Shown here: positions 8,500 through 16,011 of the stretch, one piece after another
Layout: the number at the start of each line of letters is the position of its first letter
Numbering within the stretch: position 1 is the first letter of the stretch
NCBI RefSeq assembly: GCF_008632075.1
Contig: NZ_VWVM01000018.1
Span: 1 to 64,000 of the forward strand
DNA: 64,000 bases
Direction of reading: 5' to 3'
DNA from: Candidatus Pantoea gossypiicola
Lineage (GTDB): Bacteria > Pseudomonadota > Gammaproteobacteria > Enterobacterales > Enterobacteriaceae
Notes under the pieces: model-generated
What the model saw: only the letters and a program-made list of their open reading frames with translations
What the model was told of the DNA's origin: nothing
Databases searched by the model: none
Made by a program: the position numbers and the translations under genes

Positions 8500-8515
8500 C
8501 TTAACAGCTTCTTAA
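8500..8515. promoter_or_regulatory. Direct-repeat response-regulator box between ygiW and qseB
   Basis: TTCTTAA occurs twice with an 11-bp period (8498-8504 and 8509-8515), giving CTTAA-N6-CTTAA. This is the arrangement bound by OmpR-family regulators of the PmrA/QseB group. The position in the divergent ygiW-qseB gap suggests autoregulation by QseB or cross-regulation by PmrA. Confidence 0.6.
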
Positions 8516-8602
8516 GCGGTAAAAATAAGCCATTTTCGCCGAAATCAGCTGTACAGTGAGGAAGTTGCTTCGTATAAAGCGCTATCGGAACAGGGAGACG
8601 TG

Positions 8603-9274
8603 ATGCGTATTTTACTGATTGAAGACGATCGCTTAATTGGCGACGGTATCAAAGCAGGACTGAGTAAACTGGGCTTCAGCATTGACTGGTTTACCTCTGG
8701 TGAGTCGGGCTGTAACGCGCTGGAGGCCGCGCCCTGGGATGCGGTGATTCTGGACCTTACTCTGCCTGAGCGGGATGGACTCGATATCCTGCGGCAGTGG
8801 CGGCAGCAGGGAAATGATGTGCCGGTACTGATACTGACTGCCCGCGATGCGCTCGATCAGCGGGTTGAAGGCCTGCAGATGGGAGCCGATGACTATCTGT
8901 GTAAACCCTTTGCCTTAACCGAAGTGGCCGCGCGCTTACAGGCACTGATCCGCCGCCGTCATGGTCAGCTGCAGCCCGAACTCCGTCACGGTAACGTGGT
9001 GCTGATCCCCGGCAGCCATAGTGTCATGCGCGATGGCGAAAGGATTGAGTTAAAAAGCCGTGAACTGGCACTGCTGGAACTCTTTATGCGCAACCCGGGC
9101 CGGGTGCTGACGCGCAGCCAGCTGGAAGAGAAGCTCTACAGCTGGGATGCCGATGTCTCCAGCAATGCGGTAGAAGTACATATCCATCATCTGCGTAAAA
9201 AGCTGGGCAGCGCATTTATCCGCACGCTGCACGGCGTCGGCTATACCCTGGGAGCCGCTGAATGCGATCAATGA
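8603..9274 (+). CDS. qseB: Response regulator QseB (OmpR family)
   Basis: A 223-residue DNA-binding response regulator. The receiver domain starts MRILLIEDDRLIGDG, with phospho-acceptor D51 in AVILDLTLPERDG, T79 and K101 in DYLCKPF. The C-terminal winged helix includes LKSRELALLELFMRNPGRVL and SNAVEVHIHHLRKKLG. A GTG codon lies directly before ATG 8603. I prefer the ATG because it matches E. coli QseB and is preceded by GGGAG. The gene overlaps qseC by 13 bp. In E. coli the pair responds to host and quorum signals and is implicated in motility and virulence control. The signal here cannot be read from sequence. Confidence 0.93.
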   Translation: MRILLIEDDRLIGDGIKAGLSKLGFSIDWFTSGESGCNALEAAPWDAVILDLTLPERDGLDILRQWRQQGNDVPVLILTARDALDQRVEGLQMGADDYLCKPFALTEVAARLQALIRRRHGQLQPELRHGNVVLIPGSHSVMRDGERIELKSRELALLELFMRNPGRVLTRSQLEEKLYSWDADVSSNAVEVHIHHLRKKLGSAFIRTLHGVGYTLGAAECDQ

Positions 9275-10617
9275 GCCTGTTTCTGCGGCTGGGCATCGGT
9301 TTCGTGCTGCTGCTCGGCCTCTGCTGGGCCAGTGCCAGTATCAGTGCCTGGCATCAGACCCGTGAAACCCTTGATGAGCTGTTTGATACCCAGCAGATGC
9401 TGCTGGCCAAGCGCCTGCTGACGCTGGATTTCACCTCGCTGGACAACACCACTTTGCCCCGAACCAAAGCGATGCTACGGCACCATCGTGGCGAGCAGGA
9501 TGACGATGCCCTGGCCTTTGCTGTCTTTACCCGTGACGGCAGGCAGGTGATGAATGATGGCGATAATGGCCGTTATCTGCCGTTTGAGGCGGACTATCAG
9601 GGATTCCATGAGGGTCAGCTCACCAATGATGACGATCGCTGGCGTTTTGTCTGGCTGACCACGCCTGATCAGAAATTCCGGGTAGTCGTCGGTCAGGAAT
9701 CGGAATACCGCGACGACATGACGCAGGATCTGATGAAAGCCAGTATGCTGCCCTGGCTGATCGCGCTGCCGTTTATGCTACTGCTGCTGATCGGCCTGGT
9801 CTGGTCTGAACTGCGGCCACTGAAAACGCTGGCACAGCAGCTGGCGCAGCGCGCGCCCGATGATGATACGCCGATGCAGGCAGACCGCGTGCCGAAAGAG
9901 GTACAGCCGCTGATGATTGCGCTTAATGGCCTGTTCAGCCGCATCAGCGCCATGATGCAGCGTGAACGGCGCTTTACCTCCGATGCCGCGCATGAGCTGC
10001 GCAGTCCGCTCGCTGCACTGCAGGTGCAAAGCGAAGTGATCCAGCTGACTGCGGATGACGAAGTAATGCGAACCCATGCGCTGCAACAGCTGGATGCCGG
10101 CATAGTCCGCGCTACGCGGCTGGTGGATCAGCTGCTGACGCTCTCGCGGGTTGAAGCCGATGATGCGCGCAGCGCCTTCGAACCGGTGGCGCTGAAACGC
10201 ACGGTTCAGGATACGCTCGCCGCACAATTGCCGCTGGCGGATAAAACCGGTGTCACGCTGCGGCTGCACGCCGAGGCCGATCCGCAGATTCAGGGTCATC
10301 CGCTGTTGCTGTCGCTGCTGGTGCGAAATCTGCTGGATAACGCCATTCGCTATACGCCTGCGGGCAGCGAAGTCGATGTGCGGTTACAGGCAAATAGCCT
10401 GTCGGTGGAGGATAACGGCGAGGGTCTGAGTGCTGCCGACCTGCAACGGCTCGGTGAGCGTTTCTGGCGACCGCCAGGTCAGGAGAAGAGCGGGAGCGGG
10501 CTGGGGTTATCGATAGTGCGTAATATTGCCCAGTTGCACGGGATGCAGGTTACGTTCAGCCAGCGACCCGGTGGCGGCTTATGCGTCACGCTACGCTGGT
10601 CAGCGCCCGCCCCGTAA
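9262..10617 (+). CDS. qseC: Sensor histidine kinase QseC
   Basis: A 451-residue membrane sensor kinase. TM1 spans about residues 8-29, a periplasmic sensor about 31-160, and TM2 about 161-181. A HAMP-like linker follows. The phosphorylated histidine is H244 in RRFTSDAAHELRSPL. The ATPase core has NLLDNAIRYTP, EDNGEG and GSGLGLSIV. The periplasmic part keeps DELFDTQ, DGR..NDGDNG and FVW, shared with E. coli QseC (449 aa). The start ATG 9262 lies 7 nt after GGGAG inside the qseB end. An alternative ATG at 9271 overlaps the qseB stop. It phosphorylates QseB. Confidence 0.92.
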   Translation: MRSMSLFLRLGIGFVLLLGLCWASASISAWHQTRETLDELFDTQQMLLAKRLLTLDFTSLDNTTLPRTKAMLRHHRGEQDDDALAFAVFTRDGRQVMNDGDNGRYLPFEADYQGFHEGQLTNDDDRWRFVWLTTPDQKFRVVVGQESEYRDDMTQDLMKASMLPWLIALPFMLLLLIGLVWSELRPLKTLAQQLAQRAPDDDTPMQADRVPKEVQPLMIALNGLFSRISAMMQRERRFTSDAAHELRSPLAALQVQSEVIQLTADDEVMRTHALQQLDAGIVRATRLVDQLLTLSRVEADDARSAFEPVALKRTVQDTLAAQLPLADKTGVTLRLHAEADPQIQGHPLLLSLLVRNLLDNAIRYTPAGSEVDVRLQANSLSVEDNGEGLSAADLQRLGERFWRPPGQEKSGSGLGLSIVRNIAQLHGMQVTFSQRPGGGLCVTLRWSAPAP

Positions 10618-10624
10618 GGCGGGC
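10605..10624. terminator. Candidate bidirectional terminator between qseC and kup
   Basis: GCCCGCC-CCGTAA-GGCGGGC forms a 7-bp GC stem overlapping the qseC stop and just outside the kup stop. Neither side has a clear U-run, so termination would be weak or factor-assisted. Confidence 0.45.
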
Positions 10625-10632
10625 ACTGACAA

Positions 10633-12501
10633 TCAAATCTCGACCTGGGTGCCCAGCTCAATCACGCGGTTTGGCGGGATCTCAAACTGGTCTGGTGCGC
10701 GGAGCGCATTGCGCTGCAGCGCCAGGAAGAGCTTGCCGCGCAGGCGCAGATACCACGGCCGCTTGCCGATGATCAGCGACTCATGCGACATAAAGAACGA
10801 GGTCTCCATCATGCGGCAGCTGAGTCCTTCCAGCCCGCAGCGGTGGAAAATCTCCTCAACGTTGGGCGTTTCACGCCAGCCGTAGCTCGCTACCACGCGC
10901 CAGAAGGTCGGCGACAGCTGCTCGATAGTGACTCGACGCACGTTGTGGACGTAAGGCGCATCTTCAGTGCGCAATGTCAGCAGCACAACGCGCTCATGCA
11001 ACACCTTGTTGTGCTTGAGGTTATGCAGCATCGCAAACGGAATCACATTCAGGGCACGCGACATATAGACCGCTGTGCCCGGTACGCGAACCGGCGGCGA
11101 TTTCTCCAGTGAGGCAATCATCGCCTCCAGGGAGTTACCATGTTCGTGCATGCGACGCAGCAGGCGGAAACGTTCGCTTTTCCACGTCGTCATAATGATA
11201 AACATCATCAGACCGAGGCAGAGCGGCAGCCAGCCACCAGAGAAAATTTTCACCAGGTTGGCGGTAAACAGCGGCACGTCAATGCAGAGCATCAGCACCA
11301 GGATGACGGCGACCGCCAGCTTATGCCAGTGCCAGTTTTTAACCGCCACGGTACAGGAGAGGATGGCGGTCAGCACCATAGTACCGGTCACCGCAATACC
11401 GTAGGCCGCAGCCAGATTGCTTGAATGCTCAAAGCTGATAATCACAATCAGCACGGCGAAATAGAGCACCCAGTTGATCACCGGAATATAAATCTGGCCC
11501 GATTCGCGCTCAGAAGTGTGGATGATACGCATCCCCGGCAGATAGCCCAGTCGCACCGCCTGACGCGTCAGCGAGAAGACGCCGGAGATGACCGCCTGTG
11601 AGGCGATAACGGTGGCCAGCGTTGCCAGAATCAGCATCGGGATCAGTGCCCAGTCCGGCGCCAGCAGGAAGAAGGGGTTTTTAATGGCTTTAGGATCGCT
11701 GAGTAATAGCGCGCCCTGACCAAAGTAGTTCAGCACCAGCGACGGCAGCACGACCGAGAACCAGGCCAGCCGAATCGGCACTTTACCGAAGTGACCCATA
11801 TCGGCATAAAGCGCCTCAACGCCGGTAATCGCCAGCACAACTGCACCGAGGGCGAAGAACGAAACGGACTTATAGTGCAGGAAGAATTCCACCGCATAGG
11901 CAGGATTCAGCGCATGCAGCACGTCCGGGTTTCGCATGATGCCCATGCCCCCGAAGATCGCCAGCACCAGAAACCAGACCAGCATTACCGGCGCGAAGAG
12001 TTTGCCCACCATACCGGTGCCATGTTTCTGAATAGCAAACAGCAGCGTCAGTACCGCAATCGACATCGGCACAATAAAAGGATCCAGCGACGGCGCAGCA
12101 ATCTCAAGGCCCTCAATGGCGGACATCACCGAAATGGCTGGCGTGATCACCACCTCGCCATAGAAGAAGCTGCCACCAATCAGGCCCATGATCACCAGCA
12201 CCGCCGTGGCGCGCGCACCCGTATGGCGACCTGCCAGCGACATCAGGGTCAGTATCCCACCTTCCCCGGCGTTGTCGGCGCGCATCACATAACTGATGTA
12301 CTTCAGCGAGACCACCAGCACCAGCAGCCAGAAAATCAGCGACAGAAAGCCAAAAACCGCTTCCCGCTCAACGCCGAAACCAAACTGTCCGGAGAGACAT
12401 TCACGCAAGGTATACAGTGGACTGGTGCCGATATCCCCGTAAACAACACCAATAGCGGCCAGCGTTAATCCGCGAAGTGACTGCTTATTATCCGAGCTCA
12501 T
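10633..12501 (-). CDS. kup: Low-affinity potassium uptake protein Kup (TrkD)
   Basis: A 622-residue K+ uptake permease of the KUP/HAK family, the same length as E. coli Kup. The N-terminal signature GVVYGDIGTSPLYTL (about residues 18-32) is diagnostic. About twelve membrane helices follow to near residue 430, with GEGGILTLMSL and the GVEALYADMGHFG region. The C-terminal cytoplasmic domain ends near 622. It probably works as a K+/H+ symporter at low pH or during osmotic stress. It lies divergent from ravA as in E. coli, where kup is next to rbsD; here ygiW-qseBC lies between them. Confidence 0.96.
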   Translation of the reverse strand: MSSDNKQSLRGLTLAAIGVVYGDIGTSPLYTLRECLSGQFGFGVEREAVFGFLSLIFWLLVLVVSLKYISYVMRADNAGEGGILTLMSLAGRHTGARATAVLVIMGLIGGSFFYGEVVITPAISVMSAIEGLEIAAPSLDPFIVPMSIAVLTLLFAIQKHGTGMVGKLFAPVMLVWFLVLAIFGGMGIMRNPDVLHALNPAYAVEFFLHYKSVSFFALGAVVLAITGVEALYADMGHFGKVPIRLAWFSVVLPSLVLNYFGQGALLLSDPKAIKNPFFLLAPDWALIPMLILATLATVIASQAVISGVFSLTRQAVRLGYLPGMRIIHTSERESGQIYIPVINWVLYFAVLIVIISFEHSSNLAAAYGIAVTGTMVLTAILSCTVAVKNWHWHKLAVAVILVLMLCIDVPLFTANLVKIFSGGWLPLCLGLMMFIIMTTWKSERFRLLRRMHEHGNSLEAMIASLEKSPPVRVPGTAVYMSRALNVIPFAMLHNLKHNKVLHERVVLLTLRTEDAPYVHNVRRVTIEQLSPTFWRVVASYGWRETPNVEEIFHRCGLEGLSCRMMETSFFMSHESLIIGKRPWYLRLRGKLFLALQRNALRAPDQFEIPPNRVIELGTQVEI

Positions 12502-12791
12502 AGAGTTATCTTTTGTTGGAGTCTAAGAGGTGCAAAAACCCCTCGCTCAGGCCATCAAAAAGCGCACAGTATGCACGGTTTAACGAAAATTCCTATACCC
12601 GCTTCGCCTCGCGGTCAGGGTAACGGGGTTATTTAAGACGATAAATTGTCATCCGGCACCACTTTTAAACAGGCAAACCTTCTGAAACAAAAAAGCTGAC
12701 AGCTATCAACGCTTTCACGCATGATGATCTATAGAGTAAGGCGCTTGCTTAAGCGCGGCGGCCCGACGATCGTAAGGACATTGATGTGATT

Positions 12792-14288
12792 ATGGCTCAA
12801 CCCCATCTTTTGGCAGAAAGAATTTCTCGCCTTAGCAATGCGTTAGAAAAAGGATTATATGAACGGCACCATGCCATTCGCCTTTGCCTGCTGGCCGCGC
12901 TAAGCGGTGAAAGCGTGTTTCTGCTGGGACCGCCGGGCATCGCCAAGAGCCTGATTGCACGCCGCCTTAAATATGCCTTCCAGCACGCCCGCGCCTTTGA
13001 ATATCTGATGACCCGTTTTTCCACGCCGGAAGAGGTGTTTGGCCCGCTCTCCATTCAGGCACTGAAAGATGAAGGGCGCTACCAGCGTCTCACTAAAGGG
13101 TATCTTCCCGACGCCGAGATTGTTTTTCTGGATGAGATCTGGAAAGCCGGCCCGGCGATTCTGAATACCCTGCTGACCGCTATCAATGAACGCCGCTTCC
13201 GCAATGGTGACAGCGAAGAGACCATCCCGATGCGGCTGCTGGTTACCGCTTCCAACGAACTGCCGGAAGCGGATAGCGGTCTTGAGGCGCTCTATGATCG
13301 AATGTTGATCCGCCTGTGGCTGGATAACGTGCATGAGAAGCAGAACTTTCGCAGCATGCTGACCCACCAGCAGGATGAGCACACCAATCCGGTCACGGAA
13401 TCCCTGCGCATCAGTGATGAAGAGTATGCGCAGTGGCAGCTCGGCATCAGTCAGGTCAGCCTGCCCGATGCCGTCTTTGAGCTGATTTATCAGCTGCGCC
13501 AGCAACTGGAGAGCCAGCCTGCCGCACCTTACATTTCCGATCGTCGCTGGAAAAAAGCCATTCATCTGCTGCAGGCCAGCGCCTTCTACAGTGGTCGCAA
13601 CGCCATTGCCCCGATAGACCTGATCCTGCTGAAAGATTGCCTCTGGCACGACGTCGCCTCCATGCAGCTGCTGGAACGAGAAATCGATCAGCTGATGACG
13701 CAGCACGCCTGGCAGCAGCAGCCAATGCTGCTGAAACTGCAGCAGATAAAAACGCGTCGTCTGGCTCTGCAACAGCAGCAGAGCATCGCGCAGGCGATCA
13801 CCCTGGAAAAACACAGCGGCATGTTCAGCCGCAAGCCCCATTATGATCTGCCGGAAAGCTTTACCGATGAGCAACTGACGCTGATGCTGCAAAAGCCGCT
13901 GATGCTGCATGACATGCAGGTAAGCCATATTGTGATTGCGCGTGATGCCCTGAATCAGTGGCTGCAGAAAGGGGGCGAGGTTCGCGGCAAGCTCAATGGG
14001 ATTGGTTTTGCGCAGAGTCTGGATTTACAGGTGGATGCGCAGCACTGCCTGGCTATCCGTGATGTCAGCCTGCAATCGTCACGTCTGACCCTGCCAGGCG
14101 TCAGCAACAGCGAGCCGTTACCCGGTGAGATCACCGATGCGCTGGATGCGCTGGAAAGTGAGCTGCGGTCGCAGCGTCATCTGTTCAGCCAGCATCAGCG
14201 CTGCCTGTTTATCAGCGATGACTGGCTGGCGCGGGTCGAAACCAGCCTGCAGGATGTGGCCGAACAGCTGAAACAGGCGCGTAAATGA
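12792..14288 (+). CDS. ravA: MoxR-type AAA+ ATPase RavA
   Basis: A 498-residue regulatory ATPase. Walker A is GPPGIAKS (46-53), Walker B FLDEIW (111-116), sensor 1 TASNELPE, with the MoxR-type RFSTPEEVFGP between them. A helical segment and the LARA domain that contacts LdcI follow. In E. coli RavA forms a hexamer, joins lysine decarboxylase LdcI in a cage complex, and acts with ViaA on respiratory complexes. I use ATG 12792 (MAQPHLL, as in E. coli MAHPHLL). An in-frame GTG at 12786 is better spaced from AAGGA, so the protein may have two extra residues. Confidence 0.93.
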   Translation: MAQPHLLAERISRLSNALEKGLYERHHAIRLCLLAALSGESVFLLGPPGIAKSLIARRLKYAFQHARAFEYLMTRFSTPEEVFGPLSIQALKDEGRYQRLTKGYLPDAEIVFLDEIWKAGPAILNTLLTAINERRFRNGDSEETIPMRLLVTASNELPEADSGLEALYDRMLIRLWLDNVHEKQNFRSMLTHQQDEHTNPVTESLRISDEEYAQWQLGISQVSLPDAVFELIYQLRQQLESQPAAPYISDRRWKKAIHLLQASAFYSGRNAIAPIDLILLKDCLWHDVASMQLLEREIDQLMTQHAWQQQPMLLKLQQIKTRRLALQQQQSIAQAITLEKHSGMFSRKPHYDLPESFTDEQLTLMLQKPLMLHDMQVSHIVIARDALNQWLQKGGEVRGKLNGIGFAQSLDLQVDAQHCLAIRDVSLQSSRLTLPGVSNSEPLPGEITDALDALESELRSQRHLFSQHQRCLFISDDWLARVETSLQDVAEQLKQARK

Positions 14289-15745
14289 TCTCAGTCGAGA
14301 CGCTGAGCACACTGCTCTCAGTGGGTGAGACAGAACTGATTGAAGAGCTGATTATTGCCCTGCTGGCGTCCCCACAGCTGGCGCTGTTTTTTGAAAAATT
14401 CCCCGGACTAAAAAAAGCGCTACTGCGCGATGTGCCACGCTGGCGAGCGGAGATTAGTGCTGAATTCAAAGCCACGCCGGTTCCGGCCACGCTGGCCGAA
14501 GAGTTTCAGCTGTTTCAGCGGGTACAACTCCTCAGCGATCGTGAATTCAGCCAACAGCTCAATTCAACCCTTCAGGCGCTGCAAAGCCTGCCGTCGCCTT
14601 TTCTGGATGAAGCGAACCGGTTGCTGCAGCACACCGATGTCAGCCATCTCAGCAGCGCGCAGCACCAGCTATTTTTACAGCGCTGGCGGCTGAGCCTGAC
14701 CTTACAAACTCTGACCCTGAATCAGGATTTGCTGGAGCAGCAGCGTGAACGCCTGCTGGCGGAACTGCAGCAGCGCATGGCGCTGAGCGGTCAGCTGGCA
14801 CCCATTCTCGGTGACGATGATGAAGCCGCCGCGGGCCGGCTGTGGGACATGAGCAAAGCGTCACTGCAGCCTGGTGACTATCAGCTGATGCTGCAATATG
14901 GCGACTTTCTGGCCCAGCAACCGGAGCTGCTGAAGCTGGCCCAGCAGCTGGGACGCAGTCGCGAGGCCAAATCGGTGCCGTCGCAGAATGCTCCGATGGA
15001 AGCTTTTCATCATCTGGTGCAGGAGCCTGCGTCCGTGCCGGAAGAGGTCAGCGGCATTCATCAGAGCGATGACGTACTGCGGCTGCTGCCACCGGAGTTA
15101 GCCGCGCTGAGCATCAGCGAACTGGAGCTGGAATTTTACCGGCGGCTGGTCGAGAAACGGCTGCTGACCTATAAGCTGCAGGGCGATGCCTGGCATGAAA
15201 AGGTAACAATGCGTCCGGCCAGCCACCAGCAGCATGAAGAGCAGCCGCGCGGGCCGTTTATCGTCTGCGTCGATACCTCCGGTTCGATGGGGGGCTTCAA
15301 CGAGCGCTGCGCCAAAGCATTCTGTCTGGCACTGCTGAAGGTTGCGCTGGCCGATCGCCGTCGCTGCTACATCATGCTGTTTGCGCATGAGGTGATTGGC
15401 TATGAGCTGACCGGTGACGATGGACTGGAGCAGGCGATTCGCTTTCTGAGCCAGCGTTTCCGTGGCGGCACCGATCTGGCTGCCTGTCTCTCTTCGGTTG
15501 TCACCCGAATGGAAGGCGCACTGTGGGAGGAAGCCGATGCGGTGATCGTTTCCGATTTTATTGCCCAGCGTCTGCCGGAAGAGGTCATTGGGGCGATCAA
15601 AAAACGCCAGCGACATAATCAGCAACGTTTTCACGCCGTGGCTATGTCGGCCCATGGGAAACCAGGCATTCTGCGCATCTTCGACCATATCTGGCGCTTC
15701 GACACCGGCATGAAAAGCCGCCTGCTGCGCCACTGGCGCCGTTAA
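14285..15745 (+). CDS. viaA: VWA-domain protein ViaA, RavA partner
   Basis: A 486-residue partner of RavA, overlapping it by ATGA. The N-terminal helical half keeps LIEELIIALLASPQLALFFEKFP. The C-terminal von Willebrand A domain carries the metal-site motif DTSGSMGG from about residue 330, then RGGTD and VIVSDFIAQRLP. E. coli ViaA (483 aa) stimulates RavA ATPase activity and binds phospholipids and complex I/fumarate reductase. The stop TAA at 15743-15745 touches the inverted-repeat element downstream. Asparagine synthetase asnA, near this position in E. coli, is absent. Confidence 0.93.
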   Translation: MISVETLSTLLSVGETELIEELIIALLASPQLALFFEKFPGLKKALLRDVPRWRAEISAEFKATPVPATLAEEFQLFQRVQLLSDREFSQQLNSTLQALQSLPSPFLDEANRLLQHTDVSHLSSAQHQLFLQRWRLSLTLQTLTLNQDLLEQQRERLLAELQQRMALSGQLAPILGDDDEAAAGRLWDMSKASLQPGDYQLMLQYGDFLAQQPELLKLAQQLGRSREAKSVPSQNAPMEAFHHLVQEPASVPEEVSGIHQSDDVLRLLPPELAALSISELELEFYRRLVEKRLLTYKLQGDAWHEKVTMRPASHQQHEEQPRGPFIVCVDTSGSMGGFNERCAKAFCLALLKVALADRRRCYIMLFAHEVIGYELTGDDGLEQAIRFLSQRFRGGTDLAACLSSVVTRMEGALWEEADAVIVSDFIAQRLPEEVIGAIKKRQRHNQQRFHAVAMSAHGKPGILRIFDHIWRFDTGMKSRLLRHWRR

Positions 15746-15938
15746 GAGTCTGTCCCGACAGGCGTAATTGTTGCAGGCAGTCTGGACACGGACAGCGCGG
15801 AACAATCCGTAGTACACGTAGTACGTGAGGATGACTCGCTGTGCTCGCCCCTTCAGGGCGTTCAGGTTGCTAAAGCAGCCTGTGTGAGCACTGCCCAGGT
15901 TCAGACTGCCAAATAAAATAGCCTGACGGGCAGGCTCT
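15745..15938. repeat. Inverted-repeat element between viaA and ovoA
   Basis: Outer arms 15745-15763 and 15921-15938 are near reverse complements (16 matches, 2 mismatches, one gap). Inner arms GGCAGTCTG (15776-15784) and CAGACTGCC (15902-15910) match exactly. The middle contains the palindrome CACGTAGTACGTG. No protein frame fits. The nested symmetry suggests a small non-coding mobile or palindromic element of ERIC/MITE type. A structured RNA or paired terminators are alternatives. I see no second copy in the window. Confidence 0.5.
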
Positions 15939-16011
15939 AAGTCATCTGACAGAAAAGCTTCTTTGCTATAGTGAATTACCGTTTCACTTACTCAGCAATC
16001 TGGAGCTTCCT

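Noticed and set aside
10633..12501. Weak ribosome-binding site of kup as a sign of a wrong start
   Set aside because: The N terminus and total length match E. coli Kup, so the start at 12501 stands despite the poor Shine-Dalgarno.
12900..13928. Minus-strand open frame of 342 codons opposite ravA
   Set aside because: Antisense of a conserved AAA+ ATPase gene with no protein features of its own.
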